From the NCBI GenBank assembly GCA_002690755.1, contig NZFT01000014.1, positions 1 through 24,001 of the forward strand: a stretch of 24,001 nucleotides of DNA, in the 5' to 3' direction. The position numbers were made by a program, and so were the translations under genes. A model generated the notes under the pieces. That model saw only the letters and a list, made by a program, of their open reading frames with translations. It made no database searches and was not told where the DNA came from. The DNA is from Phycisphaerae bacterium (GTDB lineage: Bacteria; Planctomycetota; Phycisphaerae; Phycisphaerales; SM1A02). Shown one piece after another: positions 15,046 to 23,054 of the stretch (positions are counted from its first letter, which is position 1; the number at the start of each line of letters is the position of its first letter).

Positions 15046-15872
15046 GGCGCGTCCGCGGCTTCTGACGGCTTGTTCCGGGACTCGGTCTTCCGGCCCCGCA
15101 TCGTGCAGATGGCGCGGGTCGACTTCGTGAGGAAGCGGAGATACTCGTCGGCCATGGGCTGGCCGGCGTGTTCCTGAAGTCGTTCGGTCGCCGCGGGGAC
15201 GGTGAGCCCGCTCCGGCAGAAGAGCTTGTACACCATTCGAACGACGTCGATGTCCTCCGGGGTCGCGCCACTGCGACGGAGCCCGACGAGGTTGATGCTG
15301 TTCGCCGTGTTGAGCACCGTCACCATGAACCACGGCAGGATGTCGAGGGAGGATCCCGCGTTGCCGCCGATCATCACGCCGCGACCGACGCGGACGAACT
15401 GGTGGACACCGGCGTTGCCCCCGATGATCACCCGATCTTCGAGGATCGCATGCCCACCGATCATCGAACCCTTGGCGAGCACGATGTGGTTCGCCAGCTG
15501 GCAGTCGTGGCCCGCATGGGCGCCGTCCATGAAGAGATTGTCATCGCCGATCCTCGTGGGGTCGGTCTCGTGGATCGACCGATGGACCGACGCGTGCTCG
15601 CGAAAGACGTTGCGGTTCCCGATCAGGGTGCCGGGGCCGTCGACGCTCGGATCGAAGTGGCTGGTCTGCGGGGCGACGCCGAGCGAGCTGAACGGCCAGA
15701 TATCGTTCTCCTCGCCGATGACCATCGGTCCCTGCATGAAGCAGTGGGCACGAAGCCTGGTTCCCCGTCCGATCCGGATGGCGCCTTCGAGGATGCAATA
15801 GGGACCGATCTCGACGTCTTCGGAGAGTTCGACTCGGGAATCGACGATGGCGGTGGGGTGAATCCGCGACAT
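15042..15872 (-). CDS. lpxA: Acyl-ACP--UDP-N-acetylglucosamine O-acyltransferase
   Basis: 276 residues. Transfers a 3-hydroxyacyl chain from ACP to UDP-GlcNAc, the first step of lipid A synthesis, in the cytoplasm as a trimer. The N-terminal two thirds are left-handed beta-helix hexapeptide repeats (IHPTAIVD, VEIGPYCILEG, RIGRGTRLRAH). The active-site stretch is MDGAHAGHDC with catalytic His122, followed by HQFVRVG. The C-terminal helical domain has NTANSINLVGLRRSG, which separates LpxA from LpxD and from serine acetyltransferases. The ATG at 15872 begins directly with the first repeat; 106 upstream codons in frame have no similarity. It is divergent from lipB with 62 bp between starts. It implies an outer membrane with lipid A. 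Confidence 0.95.
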   Translation of the reverse strand: MSRIHPTAIVDSRVELSEDVEIGPYCILEGAIRIGRGTRLRAHCFMQGPMVIGEENDIWPFSSLGVAPQTSHFDPSVDGPGTLIGNRNVFREHASVHRSIHETDPTRIGDDNLFMDGAHAGHDCQLANHIVLAKGSMIGGHAILEDRVIIGGNAGVHQFVRVGRGVMIGGNAGSSLDILPWFMVTVLNTANSINLVGLRRSGATPEDIDVVRMVYKLFCRSGLTVPAATERLQEHAGQPMADEYLRFLTKSTRAICTMRGRKTESRNKPSEAADAP

Positions 15873-15934
15873 GACGGCGTGGCACTCTCCGGGAATCGCC
15901 CTTGCGGGGCTCGAGAAGCGAATACGGTACACGG

Positions 15935-16717
15935 ATGCGAACGCCATTGCACCCATTCCAGCCCGATCCCGGAGACGGGTGTCCGGGGTGGCTCGAGGTC
16001 CGAAGACTGGGCCGGGTCGGCTACCGCGAAGGCCTCCGGCTCCAACGGGAACTCCACGCCGAAGTGTTGCGGGCGCGCAACACCGAGACCCCGCGTGGCT
16101 TCCTGCTGCTCCTCGAACACGATCCCCCGGTCGTGACCGTTTCCCGGCGACCGGGGGCCGCTGGGAATCTGATCGCGACCGATGCCGCATTCGCGGAACG
16201 AGGCATTCAGATCGAGGAGACCGACCGGGGCGGGGATGTCACTTATCACGGTCCGGGCCAGCTGGTCGCCTATCCGATCATCGATCTGAATCTCGTTCGG
16301 ATCCGGATCCACGGTTGGATTCGGCTGCTGGAACAGGTCGTGATCGACGCCCTCGCGTCGTTCGACTGCCCGGCGACCCGTGATCCGGGGGCGACCGGTG
16401 TCTGGGTCGGTCGAACCGTCGACGACGCCGATGCTTCGGGTGGCCGCAAGATCGCGGCGATCGGGGTCCGGGTGTCGCGATGGATCACGATGCACGGGCT
16501 CGCGGTCAACGTCGATCCGGACCTCGGGAATTTCGAGACGATCGTTCCCTGTGGTCTGGCGGGACGCCCGGTGACCAGCATCGCCCGCGAACTCGGGGCC
16601 GCCCCGGCGGCGATCCCCGACCTCGCGCAGGTCACCGCCGCGGTGGAGGCGGGTTTCGCCAGGCATCTGTCGCATCCCGAGCCCTTCCGAGACCGGACCA
16701 CCGATCCCGGTGCCTGA
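15935..16717 (+). CDS. lipB: Lipoyl(octanoyl) transferase
   Basis: 260 residues. Moves octanoyl from octanoyl-ACP to lipoyl domains of 2-oxoacid dehydrogenases and the glycine cleavage H protein, before LipA inserts sulfur. The signature RGGDVTYHGPGQ is at 98-109. The catalytic pair is Lys172 in GRKIAAIGV and Cys206 in ETIVPCGL, and the family stretch MHGLAVNVDPDLGNF lies between them. It has an insert near 160-170 (DDADASGG). The ATG at 15935 was preferred over one 33 nt upstream because it leaves a sensible distance from the divergent lpxA start. It converges on ompH with only 15 bp between stops, and no terminator is visible there. No lipA neighbour is in the window. Confidence 0.96.
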   Translation: MRTPLHPFQPDPGDGCPGWLEVRRLGRVGYREGLRLQRELHAEVLRARNTETPRGFLLLLEHDPPVVTVSRRPGAAGNLIATDAAFAERGIQIEETDRGGDVTYHGPGQLVAYPIIDLNLVRIRIHGWIRLLEQVVIDALASFDCPATRDPGATGVWVGRTVDDADASGGRKIAAIGVRVSRWITMHGLAVNVDPDLGNFETIVPCGLAGRPVTSIARELGAAPAAIPDLAQVTAAVEAGFARHLSHPEPFRDRTTDPGA

Positions 16718-16732
16718 AGGGCTTCTGGCCGG

Positions 16733-17449
16733 TCAGAGTCCGAGTTCGTCGGCGACCGCTTCCGTGATGTCGATCTCGTCCGGATATCGAAGGAGGCTGC
16801 GACGCCGGACCTGCTGGCTCGCGATGTCCATGGTCTCGGACTCGAAGGGATCCCCGGTGGGGACGAACTGGGTGACGATGTCGATTCCCTGTCGTTCCGC
16901 GACGATGTCGACCGCTTCGATCAACTCGCGATAGGCCGACTCGATCTGCTCGGCGCCGAGCTTCTGGCGGATCGCCATCGTTCCCTGCTGCCAGGTCTGG
17001 TATTCCTGCATCATCTGCTGGAACTGGGCCTGGACCCGCGGGAAATCGGGGCTCTCCTGAGTGACGTCCGCGTTCTCCTGCTGGAACGCCTCGAACTTCG
17101 CCTCGTAGGCGGCGTTCTGTTCGGCGGCCTCCTCCTGGAGTTCGGTCCGCGCTTCGCCGAATCGGTCCGCATCCATCAGACTCGAGAGGAGTCTCGACAC
17201 GTTCACCGCCCCGATCGACCAGATTCGTTCGGTCGGGCGTTCGCCGAAGGCGAGTCGACCCTCGGTGTTCGTGAGCACCAGTTCGCCCTTGTCGCCGCGG
17301 AGCAGGACCTCGTCGGCGGGCCCGAGCTTGTCGGCGGGACGGGGCTCGTCCCCGATCGCGGACCCTCCCGGCCCTTCGAAGTCGGCGAGCAGCACGACCA
17401 CGAGGGCCAACAGGACGACGTGAACGACGATTCTTTCGATGCGATGCAT
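16733..17449 (-). CDS. OmpH/Skp-family periplasmic chaperone
   Basis: 238 residues. One N-terminal hydrophobic segment (7-23) serves as signal peptide or anchor. A polar linker of about 50 residues follows, then an OmpH-like unit starting near 76 (WSIGAVNVSRLLSSL, matching the first strand of Skp). A long Gln/Glu-rich coiled coil (about 100-170: ELQEEAAEQNAAYEAKFEAFQQEN and on) and a returning strand segment, GIDIVTQFVPTG, complete it. Skp trimers hold unfolded outer-membrane proteins, which fits lpxA in this genome. It is longer than E. coli Skp (161) because of the linker and a C-terminal extension. It is last in the five-gene minus-strand run, 40 bp after lepA, which is not a usual partner. 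Confidence 0.85.
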   Translation of the reverse strand: MHRIERIVVHVVLLALVVVLLADFEGPGGSAIGDEPRPADKLGPADEVLLRGDKGELVLTNTEGRLAFGERPTERIWSIGAVNVSRLLSSLMDADRFGEARTELQEEAAEQNAAYEAKFEAFQQENADVTQESPDFPRVQAQFQQMMQEYQTWQQGTMAIRQKLGAEQIESAYRELIEAVDIVAERQGIDIVTQFVPTGDPFESETMDIASQQVRRRSLLRYPDEIDITEAVADELGL

Positions 17450-17489
17450 TATTGTTTGCTCCTGGTCGGGATCTCTTTGCGTCTCTCGG

Positions 17490-19295
17490 TCACTCTTCCT
17501 GTTCGAGGACCGCCATGAAGGCTTCCTGCGGAATGTTGACGCTTCCCACGTTCTTCATCCGCTTCTTGCCTTCCTTCTGCTTCTCGAGGAGTTTCCGCTT
17601 TCGCGTGATGTCACCGCCGTAGCACTTGGCGGTCACGTTCTTGCGGAGCGCCTTGATCGTCTCGCGGGCGATGATCTTTCCGCCGATCGCGGCCTGCAGC
17701 GGAATCTCGAACTGATGGCGGTCGATCTGCTTCCGAAGCTTCGCGAGGATCGCCCGGCTGCGGAGTTCCGCGCTGGATCGGTGACAGATGAGGCTCAACG
17801 CCTCGACCGGTGCGCCGTTGATGAGAATGTCGACCTTCGCGAGGTTCTCCGCGACGTAGCCGATGATCTCGTAGTCCATCGTGCCGTACCCGCGGGTGAT
17901 CGACTTCAACTTGTCGTAGAAGTCGTAGATGATCTCGGCGAGGGGAAGTTCGTAGTCGAGGATCTGGCGGGTGTCGCTGATGAACCGCTGGCCCTTGAAG
18001 ATCCCGCGTCGGCCTTCCGCGAGTTTCATCAGGTCCCCGATGTTCTCCTCGGGGCAGATGATCTCGATCTTGACCATCGGCTCACGGATCGCCTGCACCC
18101 GCGACATGTCGGGGAGGTCGGCGGGATTGTGGATCTCGACCGTGGAGTCGTCGTTGAGGTCCACGAGGTAGGAGACGGTGGGCGCCGTCTGGACGATGTC
18201 CACGCCGCCCTCGCGCTCGAGACGCTCCTGGACGATGTCCATGTGGAGCAGGCCGAGGAATCCGCAGCGGAACCCGAAGCCGAGCGCCTCGGAGTGCTGG
18301 ACCTCGTAGGTGAAGCTCGCATCGTTGATGTGAAGCTTCTCGACCGCTTCCCGCAGACTCTCGAAGTCGCTGCGCTTGCCGCCTTCGCTGCCGGAAGCAG
18401 GGTAGAAGTCGCAGAACACCATCTGCTTGGGCTCTTCGTAGCCCGGGAGCGCGGCTTCGGCCGGTTCGTACTCGAGGGTGACGGTGTCGCCGACCCGGAC
18501 GTCACCGAGCGACTTGATCGATGCGACGATGTAGCCGACCTCGCCCTGTTTGATCTTCTTGAGCTTCTCCGGAAACGGGGTGTAGCGACCGAGCTCGGTC
18601 ACCGAGAAGGTGCGTCCCGTTCCCATCATCCGGATCTTGTCGCCCACCGAGATCGAACCGTCGAACACCCGCACGAACACCACCACGCCTCGGTAGTCGT
18701 CGTAGTTCGAGTCGAAGATCAGGGCCCGGAGCCGGTCGGTCGTGGCCGGCGGCGGGTCCGGGAGCTTCTCGCAGATCGCGTCGAGCAGTTCGGGGATTCC
18801 CTTGCCGCTCTTCGCGCTGACGTAGATGGAGTCTTCGGCGGCGAGGCCGAGCACCTGTTCGACCTCCATCGCGACGCCGTCCGGATCCGCGGCGGGAAGA
18901 TCGATCTTGTTCACCACCGGAATCAGTTCGAGGTCGTTCTCCACCGCGAGGTAGGCGTTGGCGACGGTCTGGGCCTGCACACCCTGCGTCGAGTCCACCA
19001 CCAGCACCGCCCCTTCGCAGGCGGTGAGGGCCCGGCTCACCTCGTAGGTGAAGTCGACGTGGCCCGGGGTGTCGATGAAGTTCAGCTGGTAGGGCTCGCC
19101 CCGGAAGACGTGCTGGACCGTGACCGCGGAACTCTTGATGGTGATCCCGCGCTCGCGCTCGAGGTCCATCGAGTCGAGCATCTGATCCTTGCCGGTCCGG
19201 TGGTCGACCGCCTTGGTCGCGTGCAGCAGCCGGTCGGCGAGGGTGCTCTTGCCGTGATCGATGTGGGCGATGATGGAGAAGTTGCGGACCTTCAC
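17490..19295 (-). CDS. lepA: Elongation factor 4 (LepA), back-translocating GTPase
   Basis: 601 residues, the standard LepA length. Binds ribosomes and aids initiation or recovery under stress. The G domain has AHIDHGKST (10-18), RGITI, DTPGHVDF and NKID. Domain II follows, then GFGFRCGFLGLLHMDI, and the LepA-only C-terminal domain ends with AKCYGGDITRKRKLLEKQK (about 561-579) and GSVNIPQEAF. This tail separates it from EF-G and TypA. The ATG at 19295 starts right at the conserved NFSIIAHID. It lies 40 bp after the membrane zinc-ribbon gene and 40 bp before ompH, all one strand, with no terminator between. Confidence 0.98.
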   Translation of the reverse strand: MKVRNFSIIAHIDHGKSTLADRLLHATKAVDHRTGKDQMLDSMDLERERGITIKSSAVTVQHVFRGEPYQLNFIDTPGHVDFTYEVSRALTACEGAVLVVDSTQGVQAQTVANAYLAVENDLELIPVVNKIDLPAADPDGVAMEVEQVLGLAAEDSIYVSAKSGKGIPELLDAICEKLPDPPPATTDRLRALIFDSNYDDYRGVVVFVRVFDGSISVGDKIRMMGTGRTFSVTELGRYTPFPEKLKKIKQGEVGYIVASIKSLGDVRVGDTVTLEYEPAEAALPGYEEPKQMVFCDFYPASGSEGGKRSDFESLREAVEKLHINDASFTYEVQHSEALGFGFRCGFLGLLHMDIVQERLEREGGVDIVQTAPTVSYLVDLNDDSTVEIHNPADLPDMSRVQAIREPMVKIEIICPEENIGDLMKLAEGRRGIFKGQRFISDTRQILDYELPLAEIIYDFYDKLKSITRGYGTMDYEIIGYVAENLAKVDILINGAPVEALSLICHRSSAELRSRAILAKLRKQIDRHQFEIPLQAAIGGKIIARETIKALRKNVTAKCYGGDITRKRKLLEKQKEGKKRMKNVGSVNIPQEAFMAVLEQEE

Positions 19296-19335
19296 GCGGG
19301 GCGAATCCTCTGGCGGTGCCGGTCTCCCCCCGTCG

Positions 19336-19818
19336 TCAGGCGTCGACGCCGTGGGGACCCGAGTCGCTCATCGTAGCCAAAGACTCGGTATGGCCGCACT
19401 CCGGGCACGCGGAATCGGGGGCGTGGGGTGGAAGGAGCTGGGCGCATCGCCGGCAGAGCGGGACGCCTCGATCGAGCAGCACCGATCGGACATGAGGGAC
19501 GTAGGTCAGGTTGATCGCCACCACGAAGGCGAGGTGCTGGAGCACGAGGAAGACCACGAACGTGACCAGGGTGGTGAACAGCAGCGGTGCCATGTTCGGG
19601 ACGGGGTTCGTCGGTGTGGAGACGGCCCTGAAGAGGTCCGGGAAGAGGCGCGTGAAGGAGACCAGCAGGAGCAGTGGCGCGAAGGAGATCAGCGAGAACA
19701 GGACGATGTCCTTCGGATGGCGGAGCATCCGCAGGTTGGCCTTCCAGTGGAAGGTCAGCCGCTCCCCGAACGCGGGTCGGTACGAGGGGTCGTGAAAAAC
19801 CGGCCAGAGGACGTTCAT
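19336..19818 (-). CDS. Two-helix membrane protein with C-terminal zinc ribbon
   Basis: 160 residues, family not recognised. An N-terminal amphipathic region (about 15-37) is followed by two membrane helices (38-60 and 78-105). A short cytosolic tail then holds a zinc ribbon, with Cys122-x2-Cys125 and Cys138-x2-Cys141 (LCRRCAQ and ACPECGH). The ribbon is of the type often found at the ends of small bacterial membrane proteins, where it may bind nucleic acid or partners. The second ATG, at 19818, was chosen because it overlaps the fpg stop as ATGA; the earlier ATG at 19839 lies inside fpg. It is translationally coupled to fpg and precedes lepA by 40 bp. Confidence 0.78.
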   Translation of the reverse strand: MNVLWPVFHDPSYRPAFGERLTFHWKANLRMLRHPKDIVLFSLISFAPLLLLVSFTRLFPDLFRAVSTPTNPVPNMAPLLFTTLVTFVVFLVLQHLAFVVAINLTYVPHVRSVLLDRGVPLCRRCAQLLPPHAPDSACPECGHTESLATMSDSGPHGVDA

Positions 19819-20612
19819 CGCTGGACCGAGGGTACCCACGCGGTGGTGCGTCCGGCAACGGTCGTGATCTCGATCGGTTCGCCCCGCGACGTCCGCGCGT
19901 CCTCGGGACGGCCCCAGCGGTGATGGAAGAGCCAGTTCCTCGGAAATCGACTGGAGACCGAGTTGACCGCCACCGCCTTCTTGATGATGGCCGCGAGCCG
20001 TCTTCGGATCCGCTCGAGTTCCGCGTCATCGAGTTCGTCGACCCGGCGGTCGGGGGCGATCGCGGCCTGATAGAGGATCTCGTCCGCGATCCAGTTGCCG
20101 ACCCCCGCGGCGAAGGACTGATCCAGAAGCAGGCCCTTCGCGGTCACCCTGCGGCGTCCGATGAGTTTTCGGAACGCGGCGGGACCGGGCATCTCGAGCA
20201 GGGGGTCGAATCCCAGCTTCGAGATCGGTGCTTCATTGCGGGGATCGTTTCGGAGTCGGATTCGTCCGAACCGGCGGGGATCGGGCATCGCGAGCCGTCC
20301 GCCGTTCTCGAACTCGAGCTCGATCTTCCAGAATCGCGGGCGGTCGGCTTCGTCGTCGTATCCGTGGAGGGCGCCGGTCATGCCGAAGTGGAGAAGCAAG
20401 GCGGGGCCGCCCTCGAACTCCAGCCAGAGCTGCTTTCCGTGCCGCCTCGCGGCCAGCACCCGCCTGCCCCGGAGTCGGCGACTGACGGTGGCGGGCGTTT
20501 CGTCGCAGAACACGATTCGGTCGTTGGCACAGCGGACGTGCTTCGCGATGCGGCCGGTGGCGACCGCCTCGGCGACGAGGCGTCCTCGTTCGACTTCGGG
20601 GAGCTCAGGCAT
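19815..20612 (-). CDS. mutM: Formamidopyrimidine-DNA glycosylase, zinc-less
   Basis: 265 residues. Excises oxidised purines such as 8-oxoguanine and cuts the abasic site. It starts MPELPEVE, with catalytic Pro2 and Glu3 after Met removal. Lys60 in RRHGKQLWLEF and HFGMTG (75-80) are present, as are DPRRFG (111-116) and GVGNWIADEIL (170-180) of the helix-two-turn-helix. The C-terminal finger is kept in outline (SRGEPIEI and GRTTAWVPSVQR, with the DNA-contacting Arg255), but all four zinc cysteines are gone (VPSVQR where CPxCQR is usual). The protein has only Cys28 and Cys36. It may be a zincless Fpg or Nei relative; PELPEVE and GVGN favour Fpg. It lies 19 bp after the secreted repeat gene. Confidence 0.93.
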   Translation of the reverse strand: MPELPEVERGRLVAEAVATGRIAKHVRCANDRIVFCDETPATVSRRLRGRRVLAARRHGKQLWLEFEGGPALLLHFGMTGALHGYDDEADRPRFWKIELEFENGGRLAMPDPRRFGRIRLRNDPRNEAPISKLGFDPLLEMPGPAAFRKLIGRRRVTAKGLLLDQSFAAGVGNWIADEILYQAAIAPDRRVDELDDAELERIRRRLAAIIKKAVAVNSVSSRFPRNWLFHHRWGRPEDARTSRGEPIEITTVAGRTTAWVPSVQR

Positions 20613-20631
20613 GTGGGCGGATCGGATCGGT

Positions 20632-21399
20632 TCAGGGATGGTCCGGGCGACGCTCGCCCGGTGCCTTCCCGGTTTCGCGGGCCGGTGCTTCGGGATTCGC
20701 GGGGGTGCGAGGCCGGGGGGGCTGGAGTCGCAGTCCGCCGGCGTCGCTCGCGAGCTCGACGATCCGATTCGCATCATCGAGGATCGCGACCCGGATCATC
20801 GGACGTTGGTTCATCGCGAAGGGTTCGATCAGGAGCCTCCCGTCCGGAAGCAGGCGCCATCGACCCCGCTGGCTGGTGATCGCGATCGGTACGTCGACGG
20901 TTTCGCCGCGCGACCAGGTGTAGGTGAGATCGGGATCGAGCCGGAGTTCGCCCCCCGGCCCGCGCCATCGTCCGACGAGATCGTCCGATGGAACCCGGGG
21001 CGGGGTCACGGAATGCCTGAACGCCGTCTTGAGTCGAGCGACATCGGCCATCAGGAGATCGTCGCGCAGCCAGAGGGCGACCCGACGGGGCGGGGGGGCG
21101 GGCAGGAGGTACGAGTTCAGCCAGAAGACGGCGTGATTCTCCCGGTGCCAGCGTCCGACGTCGCTGGGCCGATCGAAACGATCGAGGTCGTTCCAACGGC
21201 GATACCGGCCGTCCCGTGCGACCTCGATCAGGCTGCGGCCGTCCGACCACCAGCCGACGATCTCGCGCGGCGATTCCGGATCCATCGCCAGCGTGCTCAC
21301 GATTCGGGGCTTCGTCGCCTCCGTCGGTGGCGCCTCCGGTCGCGACGTGGCGGCCAGGAGGGGGGCGGTGAGGAGAATCATCAGGACTGGGATCCGCAT
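20632..21399 (-). CDS. Secreted hypothetical protein with two similar beta-rich units
   Basis: 255 residues, family not recognised. A short signal peptide (MRIPVLMILLTAPLLAA) is followed by a Pro-rich linker. Then come two stretches that look like copies of one another: about 46-95 (IVGWWSDGRSLIEV, DGRYRRW, GRWHREN) and about 139-195 (LVGRWRGPGGELRL, LTYTW, GRWRLLPDG). Both follow a pattern V-G-x-W, L, Y-x-x-W, G-R-W, suggesting a duplicated small beta-barrel or lipocalin-like sheet. The C-terminus is Pro/Arg-rich and low complexity. The second ATG (21399) was chosen because GGAG lies 7 nt upstream and the signal peptide starts there. It is first in the run fpg, zinc ribbon, lepA, ompH. Confidence 0.75.
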   Translation of the reverse strand: MRIPVLMILLTAPLLAATSRPEAPPTEATKPRIVSTLAMDPESPREIVGWWSDGRSLIEVARDGRYRRWNDLDRFDRPSDVGRWHRENHAVFWLNSYLLPAPPPRRVALWLRDDLLMADVARLKTAFRHSVTPPRVPSDDLVGRWRGPGGELRLDPDLTYTWSRGETVDVPIAITSQRGRWRLLPDGRLLIEPFAMNQRPMIRVAILDDANRIVELASDAGGLRLQPPRPRTPANPEAPARETGKAPGERRPDHP

Positions 21400-21509
21400 G
21401 TCATCGCTCCGGAGTGGCACGAAAGGGGATTCGACATCCGAATCGTCCGCGGCCCGGGCCGCCGATGATGCAGGAATCCGGGACCTTCACTTCGACGCCC
21501 TTCCGGCGG

Positions 21510-21531
21510 GTCCGGTTCGATCGAATCGGAC
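21510..21531. repeat. Near-perfect 22-bp palindrome
   Basis: Symmetrical about 21520/21521 with a single wobble mismatch, core ttcgatcgaa. It lies 12 bp past the stop of the 187-residue gene and upstream of the secreted-repeat operon. No T-run follows on either strand, so an operator or a weak 3' hairpin are both possible. Confidence 0.55.
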
Positions 21532-21542
21532 CATGGCACGAA

Positions 21543-22106
21543 TCATCCGTTGCCGATTCGAAGTCGCGGGCTGCGTCGACGCTGAGCCTTCATCTCCTGC
21601 ACCGCTTCCGCTTCCTCCGCCGGCGGGAAGAACTCGTCGGGAAGCTCCGGCATCACCGAACCACATTCGCAGCACGGTTCGCCGCGTTCGTGTCCGAGAT
21701 TGTAGAAGCCGCAGATGAGACAGACCGGGTGACCGAGTTCGGCCGCGGCGGCGCGGAGCACGCTGCGTCGTCGGCCTCGGAAGATCACGGCGAGGATCAC
21801 CGCTTCGGCCACGAAGGTCGCCCCGAAGGCGAACGCGGCGTTCGGACTGCCGGCGAGGAGAAGACCCACGATCGCGAGCACGCAGGCGATCGGAAGACCG
21901 ATGGTGACGAAGATCAGGAATCCGGTTCGACCGAAGGCCGGGAAGCCGCGTGGATACCCCGACCAGTCGGTGCGACCGAACATCGAGATGCGGCGATCCC
22001 TGATGCGACGACGCGCTTCGTCGCTGATGGGCCACAGCGTGATCTCGGGGTCGAGGATGCGTCGCATGCCACCGACCTTTCCGGTCTCGAACCGTTTGTC
22101 GGACAT
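21543..22106 (-). CDS. Membrane protein with cytosolic zinc ribbon, 187 residues
   Basis: Family not recognised. A polar N-terminal region (1-60) is followed by two membrane helices (62-85 and 90-109). A cytosolic domain then carries a zinc ribbon, Cys129-x2-Cys132 (VCLICGF) with Cys145/146 and Cys148 (PCCECGS), and an acidic-to-basic tail. The overall plan, two helices then a CxxC..CxxC ribbon, repeats that of the gene at 19336-19818, but the sequences are not clearly homologous. The ATG at 22106 is the first that gives a sensible N-terminus; the frame is open 34 codons more with Arg/Ser-rich shadow-like sequence. It is on the same strand as its neighbours but bounded upstream by the terminator at 22236-22275. 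Confidence 0.72.
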   Translation of the reverse strand: MSDKRFETGKVGGMRRILDPEITLWPISDEARRRIRDRRISMFGRTDWSGYPRGFPAFGRTGFLIFVTIGLPIACVLAIVGLLLAGSPNAAFAFGATFVAEAVILAVIFRGRRRSVLRAAAAELGHPVCLICGFYNLGHERGEPCCECGSVMPELPDEFFPPAEEAEAVQEMKAQRRRSPRLRIGNG

Positions 22107-22235
22107 CCGAGCCGGTCGACATCGACCGGAGCGAGCATGACGAGAACGCCGGGGCTCGGAAGTCCGCGGCCTGAAAGTAACCCGAAAGCCCGATATCCGG
22201 ACGATCAATTCCTACTATTGCCGCTGGCGATGCCG

Positions 22236-22275
22236 AAAAGACCGCCCGACCACGAAAGATCATGGTCGGGCGGTC
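22236..22275 (-). terminator. Strong rho-independent terminator after the 144-residue membrane protein gene
   Basis: Perfect 13-bp stem (22263-22275 with 22240-22252, GACCGCCCGACCA type), a 10-nt loop, then TTTTCGG on the minus strand. It starts 25 nt past the stop of the gene at 22301-22735. Confidence 0.9.
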
Positions 22276-22300
22276 GGAATTCGGGGGATTGCCTCGACGA

Positions 22301-22735
22301 TCAGGCGGCGGAGCGGCCGACTTCGGACGAGAGCGCGGATCGGCGTCCTCGGGGCTTCGTCACGATCTTCTCGACCTGCGTCACGTGGCTCTCGGAGAAG
22401 AAGTGGAGGTCGAGGCCGAACACCGCGAGCTGACCGAACCAGAGCACGGCGGTGGTGAAGACCATCGCGACCTGGCTGCCGCCGAGTTCGATTCCGAGGA
22501 ACACGCCACCGAGGAACTGACCTGCGAACACCATGAGGGCGAGGATCAGACCGAACATCAGATCGGTCGACTTCGGAAGTCCGAGCGCAGCGCAGAGTCC
22601 GAGCAGCCCGACGCCGAAGATCGACCCGATCGCACCAAACGCGAGTCCGAACGGCCAGAGCGCCACGATGGCGATGATCGCGAAGATCGGGGACAGCTTG
22701 AACTTGACGTTGACCTCTGGAATCTCGGCGTTCAC
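22301..22735 (-). CDS. Small integral membrane protein, 144 residues
   Basis: Family not recognised. Three or four hydrophobic helices fill most of the protein: about 14-33 (LSPIFAIIAIVALWPFGLAF), 36-52 (rich in Gly), 59-80 and 88-108. A cytosolic, basic and Ser-rich C-terminus follows (VEKIVTKPRGRRSAL). There is no signal peptide or catalytic motif. The start is GTG at 22735 with GGAG about 8 nt upstream (GGAGCTTCGAA), and an in-frame TGA just before rules out an ATG further up. A strong terminator follows, and rimO upstream has its own, so it is a single-gene unit. Confidence 0.75.
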   Translation of the reverse strand: MNAEIPEVNVKFKLSPIFAIIAIVALWPFGLAFGAIGSIFGVGLLGLCAALGLPKSTDLMFGLILALMVFAGQFLGGVFLGIELGGSQVAMVFTTAVLWFGQLAVFGLDLHFFSESHVTQVEKIVTKPRGRRSALSSEVGRSAA

Positions 22736-23054
22736 TTCGAAGCTCCGTTCACGAGCTGGGGGTAGATGTTCCGCCCGGAGGTCGACGTGACCTCGGCGGT
22801 TGGGGATTGCGATCGAAATTGAGGAGGTGCCTCTGGGCGGGGTTCAGGCGAAACGAATGGCGACAGATTCCCGAATCAGGAGGCGGACTGATCTTCGATT
22901 GACGCCACGGTCTGCACCGCGGCCCGAGGCCCGTACTGCGCCTCGACCATCGATAGGAGGAACACGGTAACGGGGCATTCGACCGAAACGGAGGTTTGGG
23001 GTCGTAAATTGTGAAAAAATGAACGAGCCTCGGATCGCTCGCCCGGTAACGGGG
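22736..23054. other. Intergenic region between rimO and the small membrane protein gene
   Basis: 319 bp without a believable gene. It holds the probable rimO terminator at 23014-23042 and an AT-richer patch near 23003-23022. An 11-bp direct repeat, cggtaacgggg, occurs at about 22967 and 23044. A promoter for the membrane protein gene is expected here; TATCGA (minus strand, near 22951-22956) is the only hexamer I could propose, without a matching -35. Confidence 0.4.
23014..23042 (-). terminator. Probable rho-independent terminator of rimO
   Basis: Six-base-pair stem (GCGAGC with GCTCGT, one G-U pair; 23037-23042 with 23023-23028) and an 8-nt loop, then TCATTTTTTC on the minus strand. It lies 13 nt past the rimO stop. 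The stem is short but the T-run is good. Confidence 0.6.

Noticed and set aside
17439..19376. 645-codon open frame on the plus strand
   Set aside because: Antisense to lepA, which is unambiguous.
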